From: Rugalucina vietnamica
Lineage: Eukaryota; Mollusca; Bivalvia; Lucinida; Lucinidae
NCBI GenBank assembly: GCA_964017185.1
Contig: OZ024884.1
Span: 15,700,548 to 15,764,547 of the forward strand
Reading direction: 5' to 3'
Length of the DNA stretch: 64,000 bases
Positions 1 through 13,200 of the stretch are shown here, one piece after another. Every line of letters starts with the position of its first letter. The stretch's first letter is position 1. The notes beneath the pieces were generated by a model. The model had not been told where the DNA came from and made no database searches. It worked only from the letters and a program-made list of their open reading frames with translations. A program made the position numbers and the translations under genes.

Positions 1-58
1 CGTATGTACTTGATGAAAAACACTGGTCGCCTTAGCTATAAGGTGATTAATTAGCCAC

Positions 59-343
59 ATAACGAAAACAAGCCCATGCAATATGCAGAATTTTTTATTG
101 TAAAAAAAATCTAAATTTTCATTAGACTTTTTTATATTTTTCTTATTTTTGCCCAAAACATAGATTGTACATGTATGTACACGTTAAAACCGCCTCACCG
201 AAGCGGTTCTAACGAGTACCCACAATCTATGCTTTGGAGCAAAAATAAGAAAAAATAGGTATAATATCCCTCCAAACCCCAATTTAATTATATAAAAGTG
301 GGGTTCAAGGGGGTATACATGTCACGGAAATGTTATCCTGATG
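59..343 (+). mobile_element. Family A hairpin MITE, copy 1
   Basis: The left end reads CATAACGAAAAC and the right end finishes in CCTGATG. The centre is a palindrome built on accgcctcaccgaagcggt, flanked by inverted copies of the CATAGATTGT block. The right arm carries the block ending in aagtggggttcaagggggta that marks this family. Non-coding, with no transposase visible. Confidence 0.8.
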
Positions 344-495
344 CATATGAAAAGAGCCAATGAGACACCTAATTTCTTTCTCAAAATGGATCCGCCTGGA
401 ACGCCAGCGGCATATGACACATTAGGAAGATGTATATACTTATTACCAGATCTGCTTAAACAGTAAACAATGCTGTTATTTATTTAAAACCAGAA

Positions 496-1443
496 ATGAC
501 GATTCTTTATGCAAAAGTGTTTTGCTTACATGCCTTGATTTGTATTGTCAGTGCGGAACTAACAAATCAGTTGGAAAGTGAAACGTTAGACACTTGTAAC
601 AGTAATTTAAAAGTTGATTTTGCTGAAAGCTTGAAAAATGAAAACAACAATATCCTCGATTATGCTACGGAGAGACGAGCTCTGTTCTGTTCGGTACAGC
701 CCATCTGTATCACCGAAGTTGACCGTAATTCGACTGATGCTCTGAATCCGTTACGGGTACCAGAGACAAAAGTGGAGGACGTGAATAAAATTTCTGGACC
801 TTGTACAAGCAACTCAAAAGTCTACAAAGACGAGGGTTGCTATATGCCAATGATATTTCTGTGCGCCGCGAGGAAGGACCAGGCTATGGACTATCGAAAC
901 GCTTCAGAAGTGTTGGGACATTTACATGGAACACCTGGGTCCGACGAAGAAAACTCAATGGCGGCTTGCAGTGATATACCTAAGGCGTATGACCACAATG
1001 TACACGGATTGCCTACCCGACCCTACGTAGAGAGATATCCACGGAACCTAAAGTCAACTGGGAGAGGAAGTACACTCAGTACGTTGCGTGTAAACGGGAC
1101 TTTCGGGCCATTGCCCTATTACCGCAGCACAATAACGTCAGCAGTTGAAGTTCGTGCAGATGAGGATATGACGTCAGCAGTTGAAATTCGTGCAGATGAG
1201 GATATGACGTCAGCGGTTGAAGTTGGTGCAGATGAAAATATGACGTCAACGGCTGAAGTTGGTGCAGATGAGAGTAAGAAGAAATGCCAGGAAAATATTG
1301 AAGCATACACGGCTCTTGTACTGCTCTACATATGTATGGTCTTATCAGTCACCCGTTGTGCGTTAATTAAGCTGTACATGATTTTGTCAGAAATAAATGA
1401 ATCTGCTTATCAGTGTAATAAGACAGACCAGATCGGTGGCTAG
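496..1443 (+). CDS. Hypothetical secreted or single-pass membrane protein with four 12-residue repeats
   Basis: I do not recognise this protein. It is 315 residues in one open frame from ATG at 496 to TAG at 1441-1443. Residues 1-20 look like a signal peptide (hydrophobic, ending ICIVSA). The ectodomain is cysteine-bearing with N-glycosylation sequons NST, NAS, NGT, NMT, NES and NKT. Around residues 212-260 a 36-bp unit (core TSAVEVRADEDM) is repeated four times with drift, so the array keeps frame. A hydrophobic stretch near residues 271-293 (TALVLLYICMVLSV onward) could be a membrane anchor, followed by a tail of about 20 residues. An ATTAAA lies at 1536-1541, a weak polyadenylation candidate. 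It could be a genuine intronless gene, one exon of a larger gene, or a chance frame; the length, signal peptide and in-frame repeat favour coding. Confidence 0.45.
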   Translation: MTILYAKVFCLHALICIVSAELTNQLESETLDTCNSNLKVDFAESLKNENNNILDYATERRALFCSVQPICITEVDRNSTDALNPLRVPETKVEDVNKISGPCTSNSKVYKDEGCYMPMIFLCAARKDQAMDYRNASEVLGHLHGTPGSDEENSMAACSDIPKAYDHNVHGLPTRPYVERYPRNLKSTGRGSTLSTLRVNGTFGPLPYYRSTITSAVEVRADEDMTSAVEIRADEDMTSAVEVGADENMTSTAEVGADESKKKCQENIEAYTALVLLYICMVLSVTRCALIKLYMILSEINESAYQCNKTDQIGG

Positions 1444-1588
1444 CATAATTTGCTATCAGACAGTAACTGTTGAGTGCGATAGACAGTCAGCAATTCAAAT
1501 AAGTTAAACTTTTTCTTCATTCTTTTGGATAAGATATTAAATTTCCGAGCCTTCAGCCATACGGGAGTAAGTCATGCTATATTTACAT

Positions 1589-1591
<3 letters not shown>

Positions 1592-1653
<62 letters not shown>
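1592..1653. repeat. (AT)n microsatellite
   Basis: About 31 uninterrupted AT dinucleotides. The short frame of isoleucine-tyrosine repeats that crosses it is an artefact. Confidence 0.97.
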
Positions 1654-1657
<4 letters not shown>

Positions 1658-1699
1658 GCAAAAGTTTCGCAACACTTATAAAATGCAAAATTCTTGTTA

Positions 1700-2290
1700 T
1701 TGACACAAAAATTTCTTTCGGTGGAAAATCCAATGTTTCCACTTTTCCCATTGAAAAGCTTATACCTTGCTGTTTAATAAGTCAATGTCAACCCAAGGTC
1801 ATGATTTATACAAACTATGATGGGCCAGCTTCGCTCATGCTACACACCAAAATTCATTGAAATCGGTCCGCCGGTTCCAAAGAAGAGTTTTTAAGCTTTT
1901 TGACATATATGGGCATGTCGGCTTCTTGGTCATGTGACCTGGAACATTTATACAAACTTTGGTTCCCCCTTCCTAAGAATACTGAGAAAATTAAGTTTTA
2001 CATTTAATACGTAAAAAAAAAATTGCCTTGACATTGAATAACTCCATTAGCTCATAATGTTGTCACGGGTATCTACCAACTTACATCAAAGACTACAAAA
2101 TTTCCTAAAAATCAAATGTTTTCACTTTTTTCCATTGGAAAGCCTATGTGACCAAAATTGACCTTGCCGTAAAATAGGTCAATGTCGACCCAAGGTCATT
2201 TATTTATAAACTATGATAGCTCTGAGTAACCAATTGAAGCGACATACCAAGTTTTGTTGTAATCGGTCCACCGGTTAAAGAGTAGATTTT
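1700..2290 (+). repeat. Degenerate family B-like tandem-core repeat
   Basis: Two decayed units share blocks with the family B arrays further right: caaggtcatgatttatacaa, gaaatcggtcc and catatatgggcatg. The rest of the stretch from the AT microsatellite to this point is unique AT-rich sequence. Confidence 0.65.
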
Positions 2291-2579
2291 TTTTAATAAC
2301 AATGTATGAAAAAATGGAAACAATATTAAAGTAGAAATTTAAAAGCAATGATCAGGAAATGGCACAGAAAGAAACTCCCACTCCAAATACCGAGTCACAT
2401 GTATGTGGGCATGCCAACATGGGTTCAAATAATGGATATCCAGAGATAACAAATGCAACCGATGATAACCAACACAGATAAAAAAGGACACTTTGGAGTA
2501 AATACCTGTCTAGGAATAAATTCTTATTACGAAAACTTGCCCATGCAATATATAGAAATTTCAAAATAACTAAAAACAT

Positions 2580-5100
2580 GAAATAAAGGTCGAGGGCACC
2601 AAGTCAAGGTGTTCTGAAAGGGTATGTCAAGGACATTTACTATGCAAGGTTTAATACTCGCAGCTATATATCACGGGTGCAGAGAAAACAAAACTTCGAC
2701 GTAAACATTAACAAAGTCAATGGACCATGAAATATAGGCCAAGGGCACCGGGTCAAGGTGCATGCTTGACGGGCATGTCAAGGATAATTACTATGCAATC
2801 TTTCACACAGGCGCTTGACGACTGGATTTTTTTTTTTTTTCCATTTTCACCCGTTTAAAGACCCTTACGATATGTTCATGGAATTATTTTACCTTTAGAA
2901 CCTCAATCAACCCTCGTCTATGGGCTACTATATAGACAAGGTCGGAAACGCGGTGTCCTAGTTTTATTGGGGTCATGGGATTCCCCTTATCTCAAACTCA
3001 TACTTCACCCTTTACCGTTATTTTAATGCTGAGTTTCTACTCATGAGCGCCTTTGTAAAAGATCTCACCCATTGCCTTCGTCAAAAATAAGCATCGTCGC
3101 CCGTAAACTTATATTTTATACCACCATCTGTCTACTTGGATGGGATCCCGAATGTTTTTGTATGATGACCTTTCGTTTCTAGAAATCAGTGGAAGGTCAC
3201 TGTAAATATCGTATGAAAGAATCAATCCTATTGGATAATTGTAGTTGCATTGTTGCCATGACACTAGATCACAAAGTGTTTTGACTGGATATTAAATCAA
3301 GCAACAAATGATAACCAACGTAACATATATCACGCCCTGGCGTAACACGTCGTGTGACCAGTGTATTTATAGTAATGTCACGGCTCGATTGCAGATTTCA
3401 TTCGGGATGTCCACCAATTCTGTATTAGTTTTTACGGGCGGTGGTGCTTATTTTGAATGAAGGCAATGGGTGATACATGTACCTTTTACAAAGATACTCA
3501 TATGTTGACAGCCACCATTGAAATAACGGTAAAGGGTGAAATATGAGTTTGAGATGCGGGGAATCCCATGACCCCAATAAAACTAGGACACCGCGTTTCC
3601 GACCTTGTCTATATACATGTAGTAGCCCATAGACGAGGGTTGGTTGAGATAGAAAAGGTTTTAAAGGTAAAATAATTCCATGAACATATCGTAAGGGTCT
3701 TTAAACGGGTGAAAATGCAAAAAAAAAAAAAAAAAATAATAATAAAAAAAAAATAAAAAAAATAAATAAATAAAAAAAAAAAATTCCAGTCGTCAAGCGC
3801 CTGTGATCTTTCACACTCGCAGCTATGACTGATGAAAAAAAAAAAAAACTTTGATGTAAAAATTAACGAAGTCAATGGTCCGTGAAATATAAGTCAATAT
3901 CAGCGGGTCAAGGTGCATGCTTGAAGGGTATGTCAAGGACAATTACTATGCAACGCTTCACACTCGCAGCTATCACTGATGCAGAGAAAACCAAACTTAG
4001 ACGTAAAAACTAACAAAGTCATTGGACCATAAAATATAGGTCAAGGTGCATGCTTCAAGGGTATGTCTAGGACAATTACTACGCAATCTTTCACACTCGC
4101 AGCTATGACTGATGCAGAGAAAACAAAACTTCGGCATAAACAGAACAAAGTCAATGGACCATAAAATATAGGTCAAGTGCACTGGGTCAAGGTGCATGCT
4201 TGAAGGGTATGTCTCGGACAATTACTATGCAATTTTTCACACTAGCAGCTATGACTGATGCAAAAAAAAACAAACAAAAAAAACAACAAAAAAACTTTGA
4301 TGTAAAAGTTAACGAAGTCAATGGACCGTGAAATATAGGTCAACATCAGCGGGTCAAGGTGCGTGCTTGAAGGGTATGCCAATGACAATTACTATGCAAG
4401 GTTTCACACTCGCAGCTATCACTGATGCAGAGAAAACCAAACTTAGACGTAAAAACTAACAAAGTCATTGGACCATGAAATATAGGTCAAGGTCATCGGG
4501 TCACGGTGCATGCTTGAAGGGTATGTCTAGGACAATTACTACGCAATCTTTCACACTCGCAGCTATGACTGATGCAGAGAAAACAAAACTTCGGCATAAA
4601 AAGAACAAAGTCAATGGACCATGAAATATAGGTCAAGTGCACTGGGTCAAGGTGCATGCTTGAAGGGTATGTCTCGGACAATTACTACGCAATCTTTCAC
4701 ACTCGCAGCTATGACTGATGCAGAGAGAACAAAACTTTGGCATAAAAAGAACAAAATCAATGGACCATGAAATATAGGTCAAGTGCACTGGGTCAAGGTG
4801 CGTGTTTAAACGGTATGTCAAGGACAATTACTATGCAAGGTTTCACACTCACAACTATCACAAATGCAGAGAAAATGACACTTCGATGTACAAATTAACA
4901 AAGTCACTGAACCGCAAAATATAGGTCAAGGGCAGGGGTTCAAGGTGCGTGCTTGAAGGGTATGTCAAGGACAATTACTATACAAGGTTTTACATTCCTA
5001 GCTCTAACTGATGTAGAGAAAACAAAACTCAACGTAAATCTTGACAGATGGATGGACAAACAGAAATTTGGACTCCCTATATCGCTCCCTGCTATAAGCA
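2580..5100. repeat. Tandem array, units about 125-165 bp (family F)
   Basis: Units contain aaatataggtcaag, tgcttgaagggtatgtc, acaattactatgcaa and tttcacactcgcagctat. At least nine units are visible: some before 2806 and most from 3806 to about 5030. The array ends in gatggatggacaaacagaaa, as tandem-core elements often do. Short frames inside it repeat the same peptide and are not genes. A fold-back element interrupts it. Confidence 0.85.
2806..3805. mobile_element. 1,000-bp fold-back DNA element with 8-bp target duplication
   Basis: The outer ends are CACAGGCGCTTGACGACTGG and its inverse. The left arm (about 2806-3107) and right arm (about 3431-3805) are inverted copies of roughly 300 bp or more, separated by a unique loop of about 320 bp. 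The flanking 8-mer atctttca occurs at 2798-2805 and 3806-3813. The interrupted family F unit reads through cleanly if the element is removed. Both arms hold an A/T run, short on the left (about 15) and long and impure on the right. No transposase is present. The 8-bp duplication fits hAT, P or Merlin-type mobilisation; the superfamily is not settled. Confidence 0.85.
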
Positions 5101-5106
5101 GGTGCG

Positions 5107-5335
5107 ATAAAAACTGGGTTTTGCAGGGGTATACCTATTTTTATTATTTTTGTTCCAAAACATAGATTGTGGGTACTCTTTTGAACTGGTTAAGCAATGC
5201 GGTTCAAATGTGTACACACAATCAATGTTTTGAGAAAACTTATTAAAATTAATCAAATTTTTCCAGTAAAATTTTCAATTTTTAATGCTGAAAAAATTCT
5301 TTGTATATTGCATGTGCATGTTTTCGTAATGTTGG
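5107..5335 (-). mobile_element. Family A hairpin MITE, copy 2
   Basis: Inverted relative to copy 1. It runs from gcaggggtatacctattttt to gcatgttttcgtaatg. The central GC-rich palindrome is decayed (gaactggttaagcaatgcgg). Confidence 0.7.
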
Positions 5336-5390
5336 GCACATATAAGACACATGAGACAAGTAGCCCAAGGGCAATAATTACTCACCTGAG

Positions 5391-7073
5391 AGTCAACAAG
5401 TACAAAGTGGTTAGGGTTTTTACCATATATGGGCCTGGCGGTCATCTTGGTCATGTGACCTGGAAACCCTACTTACATCAACAGAATAGCTCATCTGAAT
5501 AGTTTATCCTCTTTTCCAGCAATTTTGTTAAATTGAAATAAAATCATCATATGAGGTCAGGGTCCAATAGTGATCCCCAGTGTGGGGCCATATTTGACCC
5601 CAGGAGCATGAATGGCAGGATTTATGTAGAACTCTACTTGACATTCTTACATAACAAATATACAAGCTTTGGGTCTTGAGGTTTTAGAGATTTTATCAAT
5701 GTATTTTCATTATAAGCCTATAGAAGATAATGTTCTCACTGGTGTTAGTGGCCTGTATGGACCCCAGGGGACAGTTGGCAGAATTTATGAAGAGGAGTAC
5801 TATACATTGCTACACACAAAAAATGAAAGCTCTGGGCCTTGTGGTTTCAGAGAAGAAGATTTTTTATGTTGGTCTCATTGTAAGTCTATGGGAGCTAACG
5901 ACCCACGGGGTGGGGCCATTTTTGATCCCAGGGGCATGATTTGCAGGATTTATGTAATAGCTTCACATAACAATGCTGCATATCAAATATAGGAGCTTTG
6001 GCTCTTGCGGTTTCAGAGAAGAAGATTGTTACATGTATTTCCTATTACCAGACTATGGTAGATGATGACGCTCCCGGGGTGGTGCCTATATAGACCCTAG
6101 GGACAGGGTTGGCAGGATTTATAAAGAGAATCACTATACATTGCAACACACAAATATGGAAGTTCTGCGCTTTGTGGTTTCAGAAAATTAGATTTTTTGT
6201 TTGTCCCATTGAACGTGTATGGGAGGTAATAACCCCCGGGTTGGGGCCCAGGGGCATGCTTTAGAGGATTTATGTAAGCTCCACATGACAATGCTGCATA
6301 CCAAATATAGAAGCTTTGGCTCTTGTGGTTTGAAAAAAGAAGATTTTTTCATGTATTTCCCATTATAAGCCTATGGCAGATAATGATGGGGTGGGGCATG
6401 TATGGACCCCAAGGGCTCAGATGGCAGGATTTATAAAGAGGACCAGTATACATTGCTACACACAAAACATGAAAGCTCTGGGCCTTGTGGTTTCGGAGAA
6501 GATTTTTTTATGTTTTTCCCATTGTAAGTCTATGGGAGCTAATGACCCCTGGGGTGGGGCCATTTTTGACCCCAGGGGCATGGTTGGCAGGATTTATAAA
6601 GAGGATCACTACATATTACTACACACAAAATATGAAAGCTCAGGGCCTTGTGATTTCAGAGAAGAAGATTTATTTTATGTTTTTCCCATGACGCCCCCAG
6701 GGGTGCCTGTATGGACCCCAGGGACACAGTTGGCAGGATTTATAAAGAGGACCACTATACATTGCTACAGAAAAAGTATGAAAGCTCTGGGCCATGTGGT
6801 TTCTGAGAAGAAGATTTTTTAATGCATTTCCCATTGTAAGTCTTTGGGAGCTATCTGAAACCAGAGTTCTGATCTGACCTAGCCCAAAACCTAATACAAC
6901 CTTTCCCCCACCCCAATGGTGCTTCAGATAAAATTTGATTTTTGATTGCAATTGGCTGACTAGTTGTGGAGATATATGTATATGAAAAAGTGAATGGACG
7001 GATGCACAAACAGACGACAGCTCGACTACCATACTATAAAGCTCACCATGTGAGCCTTCGGCTGAGGTGAGCT
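5391..7073. mobile_element. Tandem-core element with units of about 150-175 bp
   Basis: The left end contains actcacctgag and the right end a hairpin, gctcaccatgtgagcc then ggctgaggtgagcta. Between them about eight units carry gacccc(a)gggg, ttggcaggatttataaagag and catgaaagctctgggccttg. Just before the end lies gaatggacggatgcacaaac, a relic of the ACGG-type microsatellite seen in sister families. The open frames inside it repeat one peptide and are not genes. Confidence 0.75.
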
Positions 7074-7278
7074 AAAAACGTGCTATTGTGCTTTGTGCTG
7101 CATACCAAGTGCACTCGGGCACCTTGTGGTGTCCTTAAGCAAGAAACAGCAACTCCCCAAGGTAATGGTTTAGGTTATCCCATCCCAACATGACTGAAAA
7201 ATTGTTAATTGGGATACAAATAAAAAAAATAGAAAAAAAAAAAAAAAAACATCAAAACTCCATGATTTTTTCTTTTCT

Positions 7279-7284
7279 TTTATT
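7279..7284 (-). terminator. Polyadenylation signal AATAAA of the FAM186-like gene
   Basis: AATAAA on the minus strand, 41 bases beyond the stop codon. It sets the probable 3' end of the transcript. Confidence 0.65.
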
Positions 7285-10200
7285 ATTATGTTATATGTGT
7301 TAAGAACAAAAAGGTGGTGAAATTTTATCGCTGACAAATTACTGGTCGTCTCCTCTGAACATAGTAAGGCATTTCTCTGATAAACTGTACACCGCTTCTT
7401 TCTGCAATATTGAAACTCTCTGCCTTGAACAATGGATATTCTCGTACTCGTCCCTTGACATGCCTGAAAGGATAGGTATCAAAAAATTATTTATTTGCTT
7501 TTGTGATTTAACATCCTGGCCAACAATTTTTTGTTCTGTTGAGATGGAGCTACTATTTCCTGGGTATAAACCAGTACTTTAGGGACTCATATACAATGTG
7601 TCTTGTTCTGAATCAGGAAAACATGCCTGTGAAAGGCATACCCCCTTAAACCCAGCTTTTAAACAGAAAAACTGGGGTGCACAGGGGTATACCTATTTTT
7701 CCCCAAACATTGATTAAGGGTACTCGTCAAGCTGATCTATTTGTTAAATTTCTCCAGTAGCTACTTCACATATATACCTACCCACCTCAATATACTGATA
7801 TCAACATCTAATTTGGCTTGTTGGCCTCTTCTGATGCATTTCAGTTTTGTAATTTATCAAACATTTTTCATAAGGAAAAAACAACAAACAAAAAACTGTG
7901 ACTTTACCTGAATGACATGAGTCTTTGTCTGTTCACCTCGTATGCCATCAGGTGTGGTTCTGTAACCCTGGGGGATGGCTCAGCAGGGGGTATCTATAGT
8001 AACAGAAAAATATTTGTTTGAATTGAGGCTTACATTGTACATTTCAGCCATGATAGGACAAAAATTATAGAACTATTTGAGCCACCTCATGAGAAAACCA
8101 ACAATCTGCATATGCGTACACAAAGGTGCAGATCAGCTTCGCAGTAACTGAAATTTCAAGCTTCTAGCTCTTTTCTGTGCTTGAACAAATCGGTTTGTGT
8201 CGGACCTGGCCGGAAACCACATTGTTGGTTTTCCCACGAGATGGCTCATTTAATGGCATGTCTTTTTGTCTGTTAACCTCACAAGCCACCATATGTGATT
8301 CTGTCACCCTTGACAATGGCTCAGATGGTAGCATCTATGGTAACAGCAAATGTTGTGACACATAACGAAAACTTGCCCATGCAATATACAGTGATTTTTA
8401 AAGTTGTAAAAATGAAAATTTTCAGAGGAAAAGTTTTGATATTTTTCATATTTTTGCTCAAAACATAGATAGTGGGTACATATTTATTAAAACCGCCTCG
8501 GCGAGGCGGTTCTAACGAGTACCCACAATCTATGTTTTTGAGCAAAAATAAGAAAAATAGGCATACCCCTGCAAACTCCAGTTTTGCTATATAAAAGTGG
8601 GGTTCAAGGGGGTATACATCACACTGACATGTTTTCCTGATGTCAATGCCACACCTCCAGAAGACCCAAAATCGCAGAGGATGTCACTTATTTTTCAACT
8701 TTGCAGACTAAAGGGGGGAACTTATTTTTAGAAATACAGAGATGACTGCTTAAGTTGCCCAAATCTTAGCTAATAAGTGAATGGGTTTTGCACTAAATAA
8801 ATCAATTCAAGAATTATTCAATCTTTGTGAGAAAAAAAATGAGGCACAATGTTTTGTATGTTCATTTAATAAGAAAACATGCTTAGGAATACACAGAGAC
8901 ATTATTGGTTGTAAAAATGAAAATTTTCATCGAATAAATTTTGATATCTTCTTAATTTTTGCTCAAAAAATAAGACCAGAGGACCAATGGTCCTGTAAAC
9001 GCTCACCTGAGTCTGCTGCATATACCAATAAACATGTTTCAATACTATGGTATTTAACCCCAGTGCAGGGGCAGATGAAGCCCTTCGGCCATTTTCTTTT
9101 TTCAGAATAATCAATATTCTGTCCATTTGCCAATTTTTTGCTGGCTTTTCCCTTCAAATGACATTTTAACAGTTTTTCCCATTCAAATGCATGGGCAACC
9201 CATGTTGACCTTGCCATAAACTTGGTCAAGGTCATCACAGGGTCATGATTGTAGTACTTTAGCCATGGATGCTTTACACCAAGATACACTGAAATCAATC
9301 TAATGGTTTCAGAGAAGAAGATATTTGAAGGGTTTTTACCATATATGGGCATGGCGGCCATCTTGGTCATGTGACCTACATTATTAATATATGCATTGGT
9401 TCCCCCATCCTATAGATGCCTCACATAAAATTTGGCTTCAATTGGCCAAGTGGTTTCAGAGGAGAAGATGTTTGAATATTATGGTAATATACATGTATAT
9501 TACCCCGGGGTGTGGGCATATGAGCCCTTAGGTTCAATTTTTTTTCAGAATCATTAATATTTAGTCCTACTACCCATTTCCTGCAAGATTTTCACCTCAA
9601 ATGACTTTTTAAAAGTTTTCCCCATTCCAATGCATTGGCGACCTATGTTGACCTTGTCGTAAAATAGGTCAAAGTCACCACAGGGTCATGATTTATATAT
9701 ACATTGTAGCACTTCAGCCATTGGTGCTTCATGCCAAGTTTCTTTGAAATCGGTCCACCAGATTCGGAGAAGATTTTTGAAGGGTTTTTACCATATATGG
9801 GCATGGCAGCCATCTTGGTCATGTGAACTAGATAATTTATATATACATTAATTCCCCCATTCCATAGATGCTTCACATAAAATTTGGCTTTGATTCGCCA
9901 TGCGGTTTCAGAGGAGAAGATGTTTGAATATTATGGTAATATACATGTATATTGCCCCGGGGTGGGGGCAGATGAGCCCCTGGGGTCCAATTTTTGTCAA
10001 AATCATTAATATTCAGTCCTACTGCCCATTTCCTGCAAGACTTTCACTTTAAATGACATTTTAAAAGTTTTCCCTATTCAAATGCATTGGCGACCTATGT
10101 TGACCTTGCCGTAAAAAAGGTCAAGGTCATCATAGGGTCATGATTTATAAATATAAACATTGTAGTACTTGAGCCATTGATGCTTCATGCCAAGTTTCTT

Positions 10201-13200
10201 TGAAATCAATCCACCGGTTCTGGAGAAGAAGACTTTTGAACGGTTTTTACCATATATGGGCATTGCGGCCATCTTGGTCATGTGACCTGGATTATTCATA
10301 TACACATTGATTACCCCTTCCTATTAATGCTTCACATAAAATTTGGCTTTGATTGGCCGAGCAGTTTCAGAGGAGATAATGTTTGAATACCAGAGGACCA
10401 ATGGTCCTGTAAACGCTCACCTGAGATCTGCTGCATATACCAATAAACATGTTTGAATATTATGGTATTTAACTCCAGTGCAGGGGCAGATGAAGCCCTT
10501 GGGCCATTTTCTTTTTTCAGAATCTTCAATATTCTGTCCATTTGCCAATTTCCTGCTGGCTTTTCCCTTCAAATGACATTTTAACAGTTTTCCCAATTCA
10601 AATGCATAGGCAACCCATGTTGACCTTGCCATAAACTTGGTCAAGGTCATCACAGGGTCATGATTTATATATACATTGGAGTACTTTAGCCATCGATGCT
10701 TCACACCAAGTTTCCTTGAAATCAGTCCATTGGTTTCAGAGAAGAAGATTTTTGATGGGTTTTTACCATATATGGGCATGGCGGCCATCTTTGTCATGTG
10801 ATCTACATTATTTATATACACATTGATTCCTCAATTCTATAGATGCTTCACATAAAATTTGGCTTTGATTGGCCAAGCGATTTCAGAGGCGAAGAGGTTT
10901 GAATATATATTATGGAAATATACATGTATATTGCCCCGGGGTGGGGGCACATGAGCCCCTGGGGTCCAATTTTTTTCAGAATCATTAATTTTCAGTCCTA
11001 CTTCCCATTTCCTGCAAGACTTTCACTTTAAATTACATTTTAAAAGTTTTCCCCATTCAAATGCATTGGCGACCTATGTTGACCTTGCCGTAAAATAGGT
11101 CAAGGTCATGAAAAGGTCATGAATTATATACACATTGTAGTGCTTGAGCCATCGATGCTTCATGCCAAGTTTTGTTGAAATCGGTCCACCGGTTCTGGAG
11201 AAGAAGATTTTTGAAGGGTTTTTACCATATATGGGCATGGCGGCCATCTTGGTCATGTGACCTGGATTATTTATATACACATTGGTTCCCCCTTCCCATA
11301 AATGCTTCATGTAAAATTTGGCTTTGATTGGCCAAGCGGTTTCAGAGAAGAAGATGTTTGAATATTATGATAATATACATGTATATTGCCCCGGGGTGGG
11401 GGCGGATGAGCCCCTGGTGCCCAATTTTTTTCAGAATCATTAATATTCAGTCCTACTGCTCATTTTCTGCAAGATTTTTCCTTTAAATGACAATTTAACA
11501 ATTTTTCCTATTCAAATGCAAAGGCGACCTATGTTGACCTTGCCGTAAAATAGGTCAAGGTCACCGCAAGGTCATGATTTATATACACATTGTAGTACTT
11601 GAGTTATCGATGCTTCATGCCAAGTTTGGTTGAAATCGGTCCAGTGGTTCCGGAGAAGAAGATTTTTGAAGGGTTTTTACCATATATGGGCATGGCGGCC
11701 ATCTTGGTCATGTGACCTGGATTATTTATATACACATTGGTTCCCCCTTCCCATAGATGCTTCATGTAAAATTTGGCTTTGATTGGCCAAGCGGTTTCAG
11801 AGAAGAAGATCTTTGAAAATGGTGGACGACGGACGACGGACGGACGGACGGACGGACGGACGACGGACGGACGGACGCCGGATCATGGCCATCCTATAAG
11901 CTCACCTTGTGAGCCTGACGGCTCAGGTGAGCTAATTATGGTAATATACATGTATATTGCCCCGGGGTGGGGGCATATGAGCCCCTGGGGTCCAGTTTTT
12001 TTCAGAATCATTAATATTCAGTCCTACTGCCCATTTCCTGCAAGACAATCACTTTAAATGACTTTAAATGACATTTTAAAAGTTTTCCCCATTCAAATGC
12101 ATTGGCGACCTATGTTGACCTTGCCGTAAAATAGGTCAAGGTCATCACAGGGTCATGATTTATATACACAATGTAGTGCTTGAGCCATCAATGCTTCATG
12201 CCAAGTTTCGTTGAAATCAGTCCATTGGTTCTGGAGAAGAAAATTTTTGAAGGGTTTTTACCATATATGGGCATGGTGGCCATCTTGGTCATGTGACCTG
12301 GATTTCTTATATACACATTGGTTCCCCCTTCCTATAGATGCCTCATATAAAATTTGGCTTTGGTTGGCTACGGGGTTTCAGAGAAGAAGATCTTTGAAAT
12401 TGTGGAAGGACGGACGGACGACGGACGGACGGACGGACGGACGACGGACGGACGGACGGACGGACGGACGCCGGATCATGGCTCAGGTGAGCTAAAAAAT
12501 AGGTATACCCCTGCAAACTCCAGTTTTGCTATATAAAAGTGGGGTTCAAGGGGGTATACATCACACTGACATGTTTTCCTGATGTCAATGCCACACCTCA
12601 AGAAGACACAAAATCGCAGAGGATGTCACTTATTTTTCAACTTTGCAGACTAAAGGGGGGAACTTATTTTTAGAAATACAGAGATGACTGTTTAAGTTGC
12701 CCAAATCTTAGCTAATAAGTGAATGGGTTTTGCACTAAATAAATCAATTCAAGAATTATTCAATCTTTGTGAGAAAAAAAATGAGGCACAATGTTTTGTA
12801 TGTTCATTTAATAAGAAAACATGCCCATGGAATACACAGAGACATTATTGGTTGTAAAAATGAAAATTTTCATTGAATAAATTTTGATATCTTCTTAATT
12901 TTTGCTCAAAATATAGTGGGTACTTGTTAGAACCGCCTCAGCCAGGCGGTTCTAACAAGTACCCACAATCTATGTTTTGGATCGAAAATAAGGAAACTAT
13001 GTATACTCCTGCAAACCCAAGTTTTACTATATAAATGGGGAGTTTAAGGGTGTAAACATTTCTCGGACATGTTTTCCTGATGTTTACCGTACCTGCTGTG
13101 GATACCACATGCTTGTCGGCGACAGACCGTTGATACAGTTACTCCCCTTTATGCCCTGCTCAGGCATCTTCATCATAATGCTGAAACCTCGGCTTCGCCC

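Noticed and set aside
3609-4827. Minus-strand frames with SHSCECER repeats
   Set aside because: They are the family F tandem units; the same peptide recurs each unit with frame breaks.
6373-7032. Frames of 120-149 codons with repeated GLVVSEK-type peptide
   Set aside because: They follow the 150-175-bp units of the tandem-core element and change frame with it.
8781-11310. Frames repeating HMTKMAAMPIYGKNPS
   Set aside because: Each is the same family B core unit (catatatgggcatggcggcc read on the minus strand), not a gene family.
11773-12536. Frames encoding DGRTDGRTT repeats
   Set aside because: They are the ACGG microsatellites of family B read as protein.
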